Source: Strigamia acuminata
Taxonomy: Eukaryota > Arthropoda > Chilopoda > Geophilomorpha > Linotaeniidae
Length of the DNA: 64,000 nucleotides
Direction of reading: 5' to 3'
Assembly (NCBI GenBank): GCA_949358305.1
Contig: OX442319.1
Span: 13,082,001-13,146,000 of the forward strand
Position 1 is the stretch's first letter; each line of letters opens with the position of its first letter. This document shows, piece by piece, positions 1 through 8,503 of the stretch. The position numbers were made by a program, and so were the translations under genes. The notes beneath the pieces were generated by a model. That model did no database searches and was not told where the DNA came from. It was given only the letters and a program-made list of their open reading frames with translations.

Positions 1-3000
1 TCGACTAATGCCAAATACTCTGCTTCACAGGATGAAAGCGCCACTAGTCGTTGCTTTCGAGATTGCCATGAAATGGCTCCACCAGCTAGCAAGCATACAT
101 AGCCCGCAAATGACTTGGAATCAGTTGACACAGCGTTCCATGACGAATCTGCATAGGCTTGTATCTGTTCATCAGTATTTCCCCGTTGATACACCAATGC
201 ATGATTCATGGTGCCCTTTAAATAACGTAGTACCCGCTTTGCAGCTCCCCAATGCGCTTGATGAGGTGCTGTTAACCACTGGGACAGGAATGACACGGCG
301 TAAGAAATATCGGGTCTGGTAGCCTGTGCTATGTATAATAAAGATCCAATCAATTCTCGATATTGCTTATCCGGAATCTGCGGTCCTATCGGGTAGTTGG
401 GGTCATCCATACGCTGGGAAGGGTCCATGGGTGTAGTTACGTGATTTGCATTTGATAAATTAAACTTTGATAAAAGTTCTTTAATGTAATGTGTCTGGTC
501 CAGTGTAGTAATGCCTGTATCGGCGTCCATTTGCACACGGATGCCCAATATTTTGTTCACTGGTCCCAAATCAACCAAGTCTATGTCTTTTGCAACTTCA
601 TTCATCATGTTATCCAATACCTCCTGATTGTTGGTTGCGGCTATTAAATCATCCACGTATGCTGGTATCAATATGATCGTGTTATCTTTAGTGTAATAAT
701 ACACAGAATTGTCAATTAATGACACCTTGAATCCTGCTCTTATCAAAATACGATTTAACATTTTATGCCAGGCTCTACCTGCCTGTGGAAGGCCATAAAT
801 CGCTTTCTTGAGTAGGCATACTTTATGTGCGGTGTGAGGCAATTGGTATCCATCGGGTTGCTTCATATACACAGTTTCAGACAATTCAGCATGTGTATAG
901 GCACCCTTAACATCATAATGTTTAACAAATAAAGCGAACATGGTGGCCAGGGCAAGGAGCAATCGAATGGTAGTCAACCGTGCAACTGGAGCAAAAGAAT
1001 CATCATAATCAATTCCTTTTAATTGGAGAAAACCTTGGGCTACTAGTCTGGCTTTATGTTTCAGTACATGTCCATGTTGGTCTGTTTTCGTTTTGTATAA
1101 CCATCTGGATCCAACAATTCTTGTGTTGGCTGGTGGGTCCACGAGCTCCCAAACTTTGCGACTAATTAAGGATTGCATTTCGGTATCCATTGCATCCTTC
1201 CACAACTGTGCTTCAGGGGAGTTCATGGCCTCGTTATAAGTAGTTGGATCCATTGCTGAGGGCAACGCATTATCTTCAATTTGGTCTTGCTGTTGTACTA
1301 ATGCAGTACCTTGTTGTTGCACTTGGTCCCTCAGTATTCTGTGATCTCTCCAATTCGCAGTTGAATATGGTTGAACCTGTCTCCTCTCTCGAGTAGAGTA
1401 GCGACGTGCAACTGGTGTTACAATATTTAATGGTGGTTGCCTGGGATTATCTTCTGGTTGAGTGTGTGGGTCAGCAGGCTTGGACTGGGTTAATGGTATG
1501 TAGACTACTTGATCCAAACTTTCCACACTCGGAACTTGAGAAGGTTGGATATCTTGTTGTGTTTGTATAGCAGATATACCATTTTTGGATTCAATAAACT
1601 TGACATCTCTCGCAAAAAATATCTTGGCGGTCACGGGGTCGTAAAATTTCCAACCTGGTGAGCCAGTTGGATACCCTATGAAAATCACTGGCTTAGATGT
1701 GGGATCCAACTTGTTTCTGAATTGTTTGGGTTGCCAAGTATAAGCGAGACATCCAAAAACTCGTAAGTTGTTTACATCAGGCTTGGTTCCAGTGACACGT
1801 TCATATGGCGTAACTGTAGGAAATCGTCGCATCGGTGACCTATTCGCAACATATGCGACCACAGCAGCCGCCTCAGCCCAAAACTTCTGCGGTAACTTTG
1901 ATTCCCGTAACAGTGTTCGGACTTTTTCAATAATTTTTCTGTTCGAGCGTTCGGCAGCTCCATTCTGCATAGGTGTATATGTTATTGTGTGTTGATGCTG
2001 TATTCCATTGTCTTTAACAATTCTTGCAAATTCTGTATTTTCAAACTCAGTTCCATTATCGGTACGAATTAACTGAACTTGAGTAGAAAACTGATTTTTA
2101 CAATATGCTAGAAAGTCCTTAAACACAGCTGGGACTTGGTCTTTAGTCTTCAAGAATCGCAAGAATATGGATCTGGAATAATCGTCGACTATCATATAAA
2201 TATATCTGGATCCGCCAATGGATTCAACCGGCATCGGTCCACACAAATCCATATGGACCATTTGAAGTGGTTTAGTACTGCGCAATGATGGAGTGGTGTG
2301 AAATGGTGCACGTGTCTGCTTGGCCGCGATACATTCTTCACAAATACGGGTAGGAGTGTTAGAAATATTCTTGCTTAATCCTATTACCATATTCTTCACC
2401 ACTAATTGGTGCAAAGCTCGGAAATGTAAATGAGCAAATCGTCTATGCCACAGCAGCGTATCATCATCTTGGACAAGATAATTTAATTGGTCAGTTTGAT
2501 CAAAAACTCTACATTCTGCAGCAGTATTGTCCACCTGATTAACACCGAATCTAAATAAAGCATCATGGCGGTTTGCAGAAAGCACTATCTCTCCTTTCGG
2601 TGAGATTATTTTACATCCATCAGCATTAAATGTAACATGAAATCCTTTTTGAACAACTCTTCCTATTGACAGTAAATTTCCCATCAAATCCGGAATGTAC
2701 AACACATCATCTAATCGCAGATTTCGACTTGTATTTGAGTCCATTAATGAAAGTGTAACACTGCCTACACCTGTGGATGTAACTGCACGTCCATCAGCCA
2801 AAGTTACAATGCGATCCTGGGTCGGTACAAAATTATGAAACAAAGTTCTGTCACCAGTCATGTGAGATGTTGCACCAGAATCCAAAAACCATAGATCGTT
2901 GTTAGCCTTTCTTATGAATGGTGTATTGCATGCAGTAAGTGCGAAATCTGTAGTTGCTTGGTTTGGTTGAGCAACTTCCTGCTCTCGGGCAGTTCGAGAA

Positions 3001-3905
3001 AACTGTGAGTCACCTCTAATGCGGCCACGCTGGCCACGGAAATAGCGCTGGGATCCACGGCCAGCTTGACCTCTCCAGGCTTCAACATTTTCTTTTCGGG
3101 CAGAAAGTTCAGGCTTTAATGGTTGATAACAAGTATTATATCTGTGCCCCAACTTGTTACAATTGAAACATCTTATTGCAGAACGACCTCCACGTCCACG
3201 AAACTGTCCCCTATTCACAGGAGAGCGACTGGGGCCAGCAAAGTTTGCACTGTCATTTGCAGATGAAGGAAGTTTTAATCGCTGTTCTTCTGCTAATAAA
3301 ATCCTTTTCAAGTCAATTATAGTCAATTTTGTTCGTCCTATCACATCACAACGACCAACCACATTTTGAAATTGAGATGTGAGTCCATTTAATAAATAAA
3401 CACACTGTTCTGATTCGGGTGTAGGAACTCCAAGCACTTGCAACTCTTGCACAATAGTAGTGGCTCTTTCAATAAATGATAACACTGTTTCAGATGATTT
3501 CATCTTCAAACTAGCCAAATTTGTCTTTAATTGGACCTGAAGTTCAGCTGTGACTCCCTGATTTACATCTTTCAGAATATCCCATGCCTGCTTTGCTGTA
3601 GTCACAGTTAAAATGTGTCTTAATTGGCCCACATCAATTGTAGTCAGGATATAGTTCAATGCTTCAGTGTCTGAAGTTTTCCAGGTATCATATCTTGTCT
3701 TAAATGTTGCATCAGATTCTGCCACAATATTCAATGGTTTACCATCTGCATCCACTGTATTGGCTGCAACTATCTTGTGAGGTGGTAGTTCAGTCACTAC
3801 TTTCCACAAATTCTTGACTTGTAGTAGTATGGTTAAGCGAAATGACCACTCAAAATAATTTCGTCCATTTAATTTTTCAATCGATGCTAGGCTTGGGTCG
3901 GCCAT
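1..3905 (-). CDS. Copia (Ty1-type) retrotransposon Gag-Pol polyprotein, 3' end outside window
   Basis: The frame opens at the ATG at 3905 and stays open to the window edge (at least 1,301 codons). I checked the register at the start, the reverse transcriptase motif and the RNase H motif. Domains in order: a Gag region starting MADPSLASIEKLNGRNYFEW; a CCHC knuckle (CFNCNKLGHRYNTC) near residue 246; the protease DSG triad near 341; an integrase HHCC zinc site at about 485-525; an integrase core with MDLCGP near 550, RTDNGTEF near 611 and the glutamate of QNGAAERSN near 650; reverse transcriptase with YVDD at 1083; and RNase H with SSCEAEYLAL near 1,290. Order protease-integrase-RT-RNase H is diagnostic of Copia/Pseudoviridae rather than Gypsy. 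The frame is intact, so the copy is probably young. The 3' LTR is not in the window, so LTR identity cannot be measured. Confidence 0.95.
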   Translation of the reverse strand, partial: MADPSLASIEKLNGRNYFEWSFRLTILLQVKNLWKVVTELPPHKIVAANTVDADGKPLNIVAESDATFKTRYDTWKTSDTEALNYILTTIDVGQLRHILTVTTAKQAWDILKDVNQGVTAELQVQLKTNLASLKMKSSETVLSFIERATTIVQELQVLGVPTPESEQCVYLLNGLTSQFQNVVGRCDVIGRTKLTIIDLKRILLAEEQRLKLPSSANDSANFAGPSRSPVNRGQFRGRGGRSAIRCFNCNKLGHRYNTCYQPLKPELSARKENVEAWRGQAGRGSQRYFRGQRGRIRGDSQFSRTAREQEVAQPNQATTDFALTACNTPFIRKANNDLWFLDSGATSHMTGDRTLFHNFVPTQDRIVTLADGRAVTSTGVGSVTLSLMDSNTSRNLRLDDVLYIPDLMGNLLSIGRVVQKGFHVTFNADGCKIISPKGEIVLSANRHDALFRFGVNQVDNTAAECRVFDQTDQLNYLVQDDDTLLWHRRFAHLHFRALHQLVVKNMVIGLSKNISNTPTRICEECIAAKQTRAPFHTTPSLRSTKPLQMVHMDLCGPMPVESIGGSRYIYMIVDDYSRSIFLRFLKTKDQVPAVFKDFLAYCKNQFSTQVQLIRTDNGTEFENTEFARIVKDNGIQHQHTITYTPMQNGAAERSNRKIIEKVRTLLRESKLPQKFWAEAAAVVAYVANRSPMRRFPTVTPYERVTGTKPDVNNLRVFGCLAYTWQPKQFRNKLDPTSKPVIFIGYPTGSPGWKFYDPVTAKIFFARDVKFIESKNGISAIQTQQDIQPSQVPSVESLDQVVYIPLTQSKPADPHTQPEDNPRQPPLNIVTPVARRYSTRERRQVQPYSTANWRDHRILRDQVQQQGTALVQQQDQIEDNALPSAMDPTTYNEAMNSPEAQLWKDAMDTEMQSLISRKVWELVDPPANTRIVGSRWLYKTKTDQHGHVLKHKARLVAQGFLQLKGIDYDDSFAPVARLTTIRLLLALATMFALFVKHYDVKGAYTHAELSETVYMKQPDGYQLPHTAHKVCLLKKAIYGLPQAGRAWHKMLNRILIRAGFKVSLIDNSVYYYTKDNTIILIPAYVDDLIAATNNQEVLDNMMNEVAKDIDLVDLGPVNKILGIRVQMDADTGITTLDQTHYIKELLSKFNLSNANHVTTPMDPSQRMDDPNYPIGPQIPDKQYRELIGSLLYIAQATRPDISYAVSFLSQWLTAPHQAHWGAAKRVLRYLKGTMNHALVYQRGNTDEQIQAYADSSWNAVSTDSKSFAGYVCLLAGGAISWQSRKQRLVALSSCEAEYLALV

Positions 3906-4033
3906 TTTATAATTCCAATCGCTCAGAACTCACAACACTAATATCTTCCATATCATATTTGTCCATTTACTCACAAATTTCATCAGTGCATAAATGCAAA
4001 ATTTAGCATCAAAAAATAGTGGAATTGGTGTCA

Positions 4034-4045
4034 GGGGCCATAACC
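4034..4045 (-). promoter_or_regulatory. Primer binding site of the Copia element (half-tRNA-iMet type)
   Basis: Read on the minus strand this is GGTTATGGCCCC. It lies about 130 bp upstream of the Gag start, where a primer binding site should be. Drosophila copia primes with an initiator-tRNA-Met fragment cut in the anticodon region, whose stem reads GGGCCCATAACC. The site here differs from its complement by one base. The assignment rests on my memory of the copia mechanism. Confidence 0.55.
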
Positions 4046-4500
4046 TTTTCTTAGTGTAATCCACAAATAAATGCCAGAGGCAAATCTCATCTCGACATGT
4101 TTTATTAATTTTGTTTACAACAATGTGTACACCAATAATATACCACTAGTGATATCTTACATTGATGCCAATATTCACGTTACAACAATTGACGAATCTT
4201 ACTTTTTTTTCGTGCCTCTTTTCTGGAATAGAAGCGGATGGCCGCAGTACGACTCTCCATATTGATGGCCGAAGCGATTAGCGGAGTGCCGCAGATTTTA
4301 ATGTAATGTCCGAAAAAATGGCGTCGTCACATTGTAAAACTATCGACAGCTAATAAAAAAACATCTTTTAACAGGCAAGTGAATTAAATAATGAACGGAA
4401 GTTACGGAACGACTCGAAGAAGCTCATAACTCGGACACAAACCTCAAAAACCACAAGAAGCAAAAATTCTATCGAAGGAAACAAAATGTCAATCGAGAAA
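4046..4500 (-). other. Presumed 5' LTR of the Copia element plus flank, boundaries not visible
   Basis: This AT-rich stretch has no coding content and lies immediately outside the primer binding site, where the 5' LTR of the minus-strand Copia element must be. The second LTR is outside the window, so neither the LTR ends nor a target-site duplication can be fixed. Confidence 0.4.
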
Positions 4501-4511
4501 CCTTTTCGGCA

Positions 4512-4808
4512 GAACTACACTTTACGGGCGAATCGTCAAATTTTCATTGTTGGGAGCGACAATCACAATTTTTCCCATACTTATCACGAGTCAATAAATG
4601 CCCAATTCCCTTCACATTAATAAAACCAGTTAAGGTGAGGTTTGCGGGGGGTTAAGGGGGGGCGCTAGCCTCCCCCTTGTTAAGAAAAAAAGAAAAAAAA
4701 TACCCGTCATTATCTTTAAGTCAGCAAGATGATGGGTTCTCCGCCATCGCTCCCAACAATGAAAATTCAGATGATCGGTAGTGACGATTCGCCCGTAAAG
4801 TGTAGTTT
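4512..4808. repeat. Inverted repeat (hairpin) around a G-rich loop
   Basis: The left arm (about 4512-4560) contains ACTTTACGGGCGAATCGTC followed by TTTTCATTGTTGGGAGCGA. The right arm (about 4751-4808) is its reverse complement, with about 15 extra bases in the middle. The loop of about 190 bp holds a G-run (GCGGGGGGTTAAGGGGGGG). It looks like a foldback MITE or the end of a decayed element. Confidence 0.7.
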
Positions 4809-5781
4809 TACCAAATTTTCTTAGATAAGTTGTAAGTTTAATTTCATTATGATTTCAGAAAACATGAGTAGGGTAGAAATTCAATCTAAACTCCACGAAA
4901 TCTCCACGGACGAAAGTAGGGCATACAATCTCAGACCATTTTTTCGTAACTGGAATTTACTACAAATTAAATTGATGGGATATGACGTAAAAAATCGATT
5001 GCCAGTGTTGAAATCTGCTTATACGGCATCGTAGCAGAGATAAATGGGCCAAAAACAATGTTTTCTGGCGGAAAAATTGTCGGAATACTGTTTTTGGCCT
5101 AGATTTCTGCGGCACCGATGCCAGAAAAGCTCCGGAAATCGATTTTTTGAGCTTATTTTGCGCGTATTTTGCGTGAATTTCGCAGTGTAAAGTGAAATAA
5201 AAAGGAATACATTACAAAGTGAGGAATTGAAACGAGTAGGAATTTAATTGCGAATTGTGACACTACACAACTTTTGCCGGATGGGCCGAGATGACACCAG
5301 CAATGTTGAAACAACATTTAGAGATTCAAAGACTTTCGTATGTTCTAATAATAAGGCGTTGAAAATATAGACACTACTGATAAATGATAGCAACACATCT
5401 GATAACTAGAGTTCTGATTTTATTTCGTGACTGGGATTTATGGATTCAAAGATTTGTATTTGTATCGGGTTTTATAAATACCCCATACGCAATTTCTGTT
5501 TTCGGATCCAGCTATCCTGCCGGACACATTGTGACAGCATGTTTTAGCAAATTGGGGTGCTGTTGAAATAAACAAAGATAAAAATCATAATATCGACTTA
5601 TTTTTTAATACAAAAATTAAAGGAAATCAAAATCAATACAGAAATAAAGTTTTAGCAGCAAAAATTCATTTTTTCATGTTGACACAATTTTGTGTACACC
5701 TAGAAATATGCTAATGTTTTCAGCCAAACTTTGAATAAATTATCAGTTCATGATAATCTGATATCAGACAAGCTAGGAGAC
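4809..5781. other. AT-rich spacer with no recognisable gene
   Basis: Only short open frames without family motifs are present. I see no tandem repeat, TIR pair or RNA gene. Confidence 0.5.
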
Positions 5782-6168
5782 ACAAGCAGCCTTGTAAGGG
5801 AAGGATATTATAGCCAAAGTGAAGGAATTATTTGCAAGTGGTCATGGGATCAGACAAATAAGCTGTGATCTCAAACTTCCCAAAATTTCAGTGCATAAAA
5901 TGGTGAGAAATAATTATGAGAGAGTTAAGAAGAAAAGAGGACCTAAATTTATGTTGAAACAGAAGGAAAAAATCAGGATAAAGAGAGCTGTTCGCAAACT
6001 TGCAGGACAGGATGAGAAGGTTACAGCCAGAAAAATCAAGCAAAAGTGTGATTTATCTGTTTCAGTTAAGACTGCAACGTGAATTAGCCCGAGAAGAGTT
6101 TGTTTACAAGCATGTTGTGCAAAAATTACCTTTGACCAAACAGCATTAGAAGAACCGACTGTAATCAA
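5782..6168 (+). pseudogene. Tc1/mariner-type transposase N-terminal fragment
   Basis: A frame from 5819 encodes a helix-turn-helix segment (MKELFASGHGIRQISCDL), then a basic linker (KKKRGPKFMLKQKEKIRI) and a second helical region ending SVSVKTAT. A shift of frame near 6065 continues as LQRELAREEFVYKH and KLPLTKQH. The order HTH, RGP(R/K) linker, second HTH, then PLLTKRH-like motif is the paired-type DNA-binding region of Tc1/mariner transposases. The catalytic DDE domain is missing; a C/T-rich repeat starts about 20 bp downstream. This is a dead 5' fragment. Confidence 0.75.
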
Positions 6169-6186
6169 CACTAAAGTGGATTGCTG

Positions 6187-6890
6187 AAAATTTTCCCTGA
6201 TTTTCCCTGATTTTCCCTGATTTTCCCTGATTTCCTCTGATTTCCCCTGATCTTCCCTGATTTTTCCTGATTTTCCCTGATTTCCCCCCCCCTGATTTCC
6301 CCTGATCTTCCCTGATTTTTCCTGATTTTCCCTGATTTTCCCTGATTTCCCCCCCCCTGATTTTCCCCCCTGATTTCCCCCCCTGATTTTCTTTCCTGAT
6401 TTCCCTTCCTGATTTTCCCCCGATTTCCCCCCCCGATTTCCCCCCCCGATTTCCCCCCCCGATTTTTTCCCCTGATTTCCCTTCCTGATTTCCCCCCGAT
6501 TTTCTCCCCCGATTTCTCTCCCCGATTTCCCCCCCGATTTCCCTCCCGATTCCCCCCCTCGATTTCCCCCCCCCCCGATTTTCTCCCCCGATTTCCCCCC
6601 CCGATTTTCCCCCCGATTTTCTTTCCCGATTTTTCTCCCGATTTTTCCCCCGATTTTTCCCCCGATCTTCCTCCCGATTTTCCCCCCGATTTTTTCCCTC
6701 GATTTTTTCCCCCGATTTTCCCCCCCGATTTCCCTCCCCCGATTCCCCCCCCGATTTTTCCCCTCGATTTCCCCCCCCCCCCGATTTCCCGCCCGATTTT
6801 CCCCTCTTGATTCCCGGGGGGGGAATCGGGGGGGGAATCGGGGGGGGAATCGGGGGGGGAATCGGGGGGGGAATCGGGGGGGGAAATCAG
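6187..6890. repeat. Degenerate pyrimidine-rich minisatellite that switches strand to a G-rich tract
   Basis: It begins as tandem TTTTCCCTGA (10 bp), drifts into (C)nGATTT(C)n units, and at about 6812 flips to GGGGGGGAATC units through a CCCGGGG centre. The left part is almost purely C/T on the plus strand and the right 75 bp are purine-rich, so the two can pair. Long reading frames across it (Gly/Arg/Lys-rich on the minus strand) are artefacts of the repeat. Confidence 0.9.
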
Positions 6891-7080
6891 GGGAAGATCC
6901 GGAAATTTCTAAGGGTTCCCCAAAGGAAATTTTCAAGGATCCTCCAAGAATTCTCCCCGTATCCTCCAAGAATTCTCCCCGGATTCTCCTTTTGGAAAAA
7001 TCTCTTGGAGGACCCTTGGAACTTTCCCTTGGGGGACCCTTAGAGATTTCTCTTGGGGGACCCTTGGAGATTTCCTGTAT
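6890..7080. repeat. Short tandem repeat with unit about 25 bp
   Basis: Units close to GGACCCTTGGAGATTTC are repeated about three times at 7000-7075, preceded by inverted AGAATTCTCC/TCCAAGAATTC pieces. No coding content. Confidence 0.6.
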
Positions 7081-7082
7081 CA

Positions 7083-7650
7083 ATTGCATAACCAACAAGC
7101 ACTCTTCGCCATGCGTTGGGCTCAAGTTTGGAATTGTCACAAACTGTCTGACGTTGCTACAAGCACGATGGAGGCTGAGTATGTCTCTCTCTCTAGTTGA
7201 CTGTGAGCGCAAAACCTATTGGTTAGGCACTGTTTACGAGAATTGTCAATTATTTAAAGAGATTTTAACAACCTGTAGTTTATTCCGATGCATTTGCGAC
7301 AATCCAATTTGCTGGAAACGACTTGGAAATTAGTCGTACCAAACATATTCGTGTTAAATTTTATTTTCTGCGCAAATGGTATTTAAGCGGTAAAGGGTCC
7401 AACTCTATTGGTCAGTTTGACCGTTGTTAATTTGTGAAGTACTTGCGTGCAGCGCCCCCTATCTTACTTTTTGAATAAAATCAGTTATGTTAATTTCTTA
7501 CCATGTAATGGCTGCTCTTTTGTATACTCTTCACAATCTTCAAACATCAACCCAAGAAACAAACTAAGCGACATATTTACATTATCTAAAGTATCTGGTG
7601 ATTTAAATGTCACAGATATATTTACCAAATGGTTTCTGGCACTAAGATGA
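7083..7650 (+). pseudogene. Decayed Copia RNase H / 3' end
   Basis: Broken frames carry recognisable Copia C-terminal landmarks in order: STMEAEYVSLS near 7165 (the RNase H catalytic segment), ISRTKHIRVKFYF near 7330 (the S-RTKHIDIKYHF motif), and NVTDIFTKWF near 7608 (the ADIFTKPL motif at the end of Copia Pol). Frameshifts and stops separate them. It is on the opposite strand to the intact element at 1-3905 and is clearly older. Confidence 0.8.
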
Positions 7651-7839
7651 AACATTTATGCGCACGAGAATTTGATTCGAATTTGATTCGAAGAGGGATA
7701 TGGTTTTTGTATGATGGCATGGATCCAGAATTTAAAGATTTTAAAGATATTATTCCAGAAAATTTTATCATTTATCATGTAATTTTAATTAATATTAAAT
7801 GAACTCGCTCCATGGTCAACTTTCTGAGATAATGTATTT

Positions 7840-8261
7840 TGAAACTGTGGCACCAGATTCAGGGTTTTGCAATTTCAGTTGCTTCACATTCAAACGGTCA
7901 CCGCTCGACAACCAAGAGGAGTAGAGTGTTGTCCTTGCCAGAGTTGATAGAGAAGGTGGTCCTCTATCGCTTGGTTTTTTAAATAAAAAAAATCCGTGGT
8001 CATGTTGTTGTGATATTGAGGTTTGAAGTTGTGGCACCAGATTCGGAAATTTAGTACAAGTCTTTTTTAGACTATATTCAAACGCTTGCTGCTCGAAAAC
8101 TACTGTAAGAGAAGTAGGGACTTGTGCTTTTCACGGTTTGTTAAGGAGAAAGTCCTCTATCTTTTTGTGTAAAAACCATTGAAATCCGTGGTAAAAAAAT
8201 TGAGATCTGTTCTATCTATAGTTTGGGCAACTGTGAATGTGGTGCCAACTTCAGCCTGGCT
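7840..8261 (+). repeat. Diverged tandem copies of a cysteine-rich coding-like unit
   Basis: Two copies of a unit of about 185 bp begin GTGGCACCAGATTC at 7848 and 8032. The region ends with ATTGAAATCCGTGGTAAA and TGTGAATGTGGTGCCAAC, which translate as IEIRGK and NCECGANFS. The same unit occurs on the minus strand at 52038-52277, where it encodes IEICGKQNGICCIC and ECECGADFSP. The copies here have stops and shifts. I do not recognise the protein family; it may be a fragment of a cysteine-rich secreted protein or part of an unknown transposon. Confidence 0.55.
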
Positions 8262-8415
8262 CCAAGATGGCAGTCAAGCCACGAAGCGACTTTCCTGAAT
8301 CCTACGTCTTGATTGGCTGCAATCAGGACGCAGCTCCGACAATATGCTGTAGGAGCTGCTGAGGATCCTCTACTTAATGTAGTCACTGCAGACTGGCGAC
8401 GGCCAGTTGTTCACA
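8262..8415 (+). repeat. 3' fragment of a solo-LTR family
   Basis: From CCAAGATGGCAGTCAAGCC to the terminal TTCACA the sequence matches the last 120-150 bp of the LTR at 39984-40490 (shared GATTGGCTGCAATCAGGACG) and of that at 15772-16631. The left part of the LTR is missing. Confidence 0.8.
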
Positions 8416-8503
8416 ATTAAGCGAGATTTTTAAAATCCAAACGAAGCAACTGGACAAAAGATGTCATTGAACTTTCAATTTTGTTTTATTTTCTGTTTCT
8501 TAC

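Noticed and set aside
5914-7212. 432-codon minus-strand frame, Gly/Arg/Lys-rich
   Set aside because: It is the translation of the C/T-rich minisatellite; composition follows the repeat and the ends fall in transposon debris.
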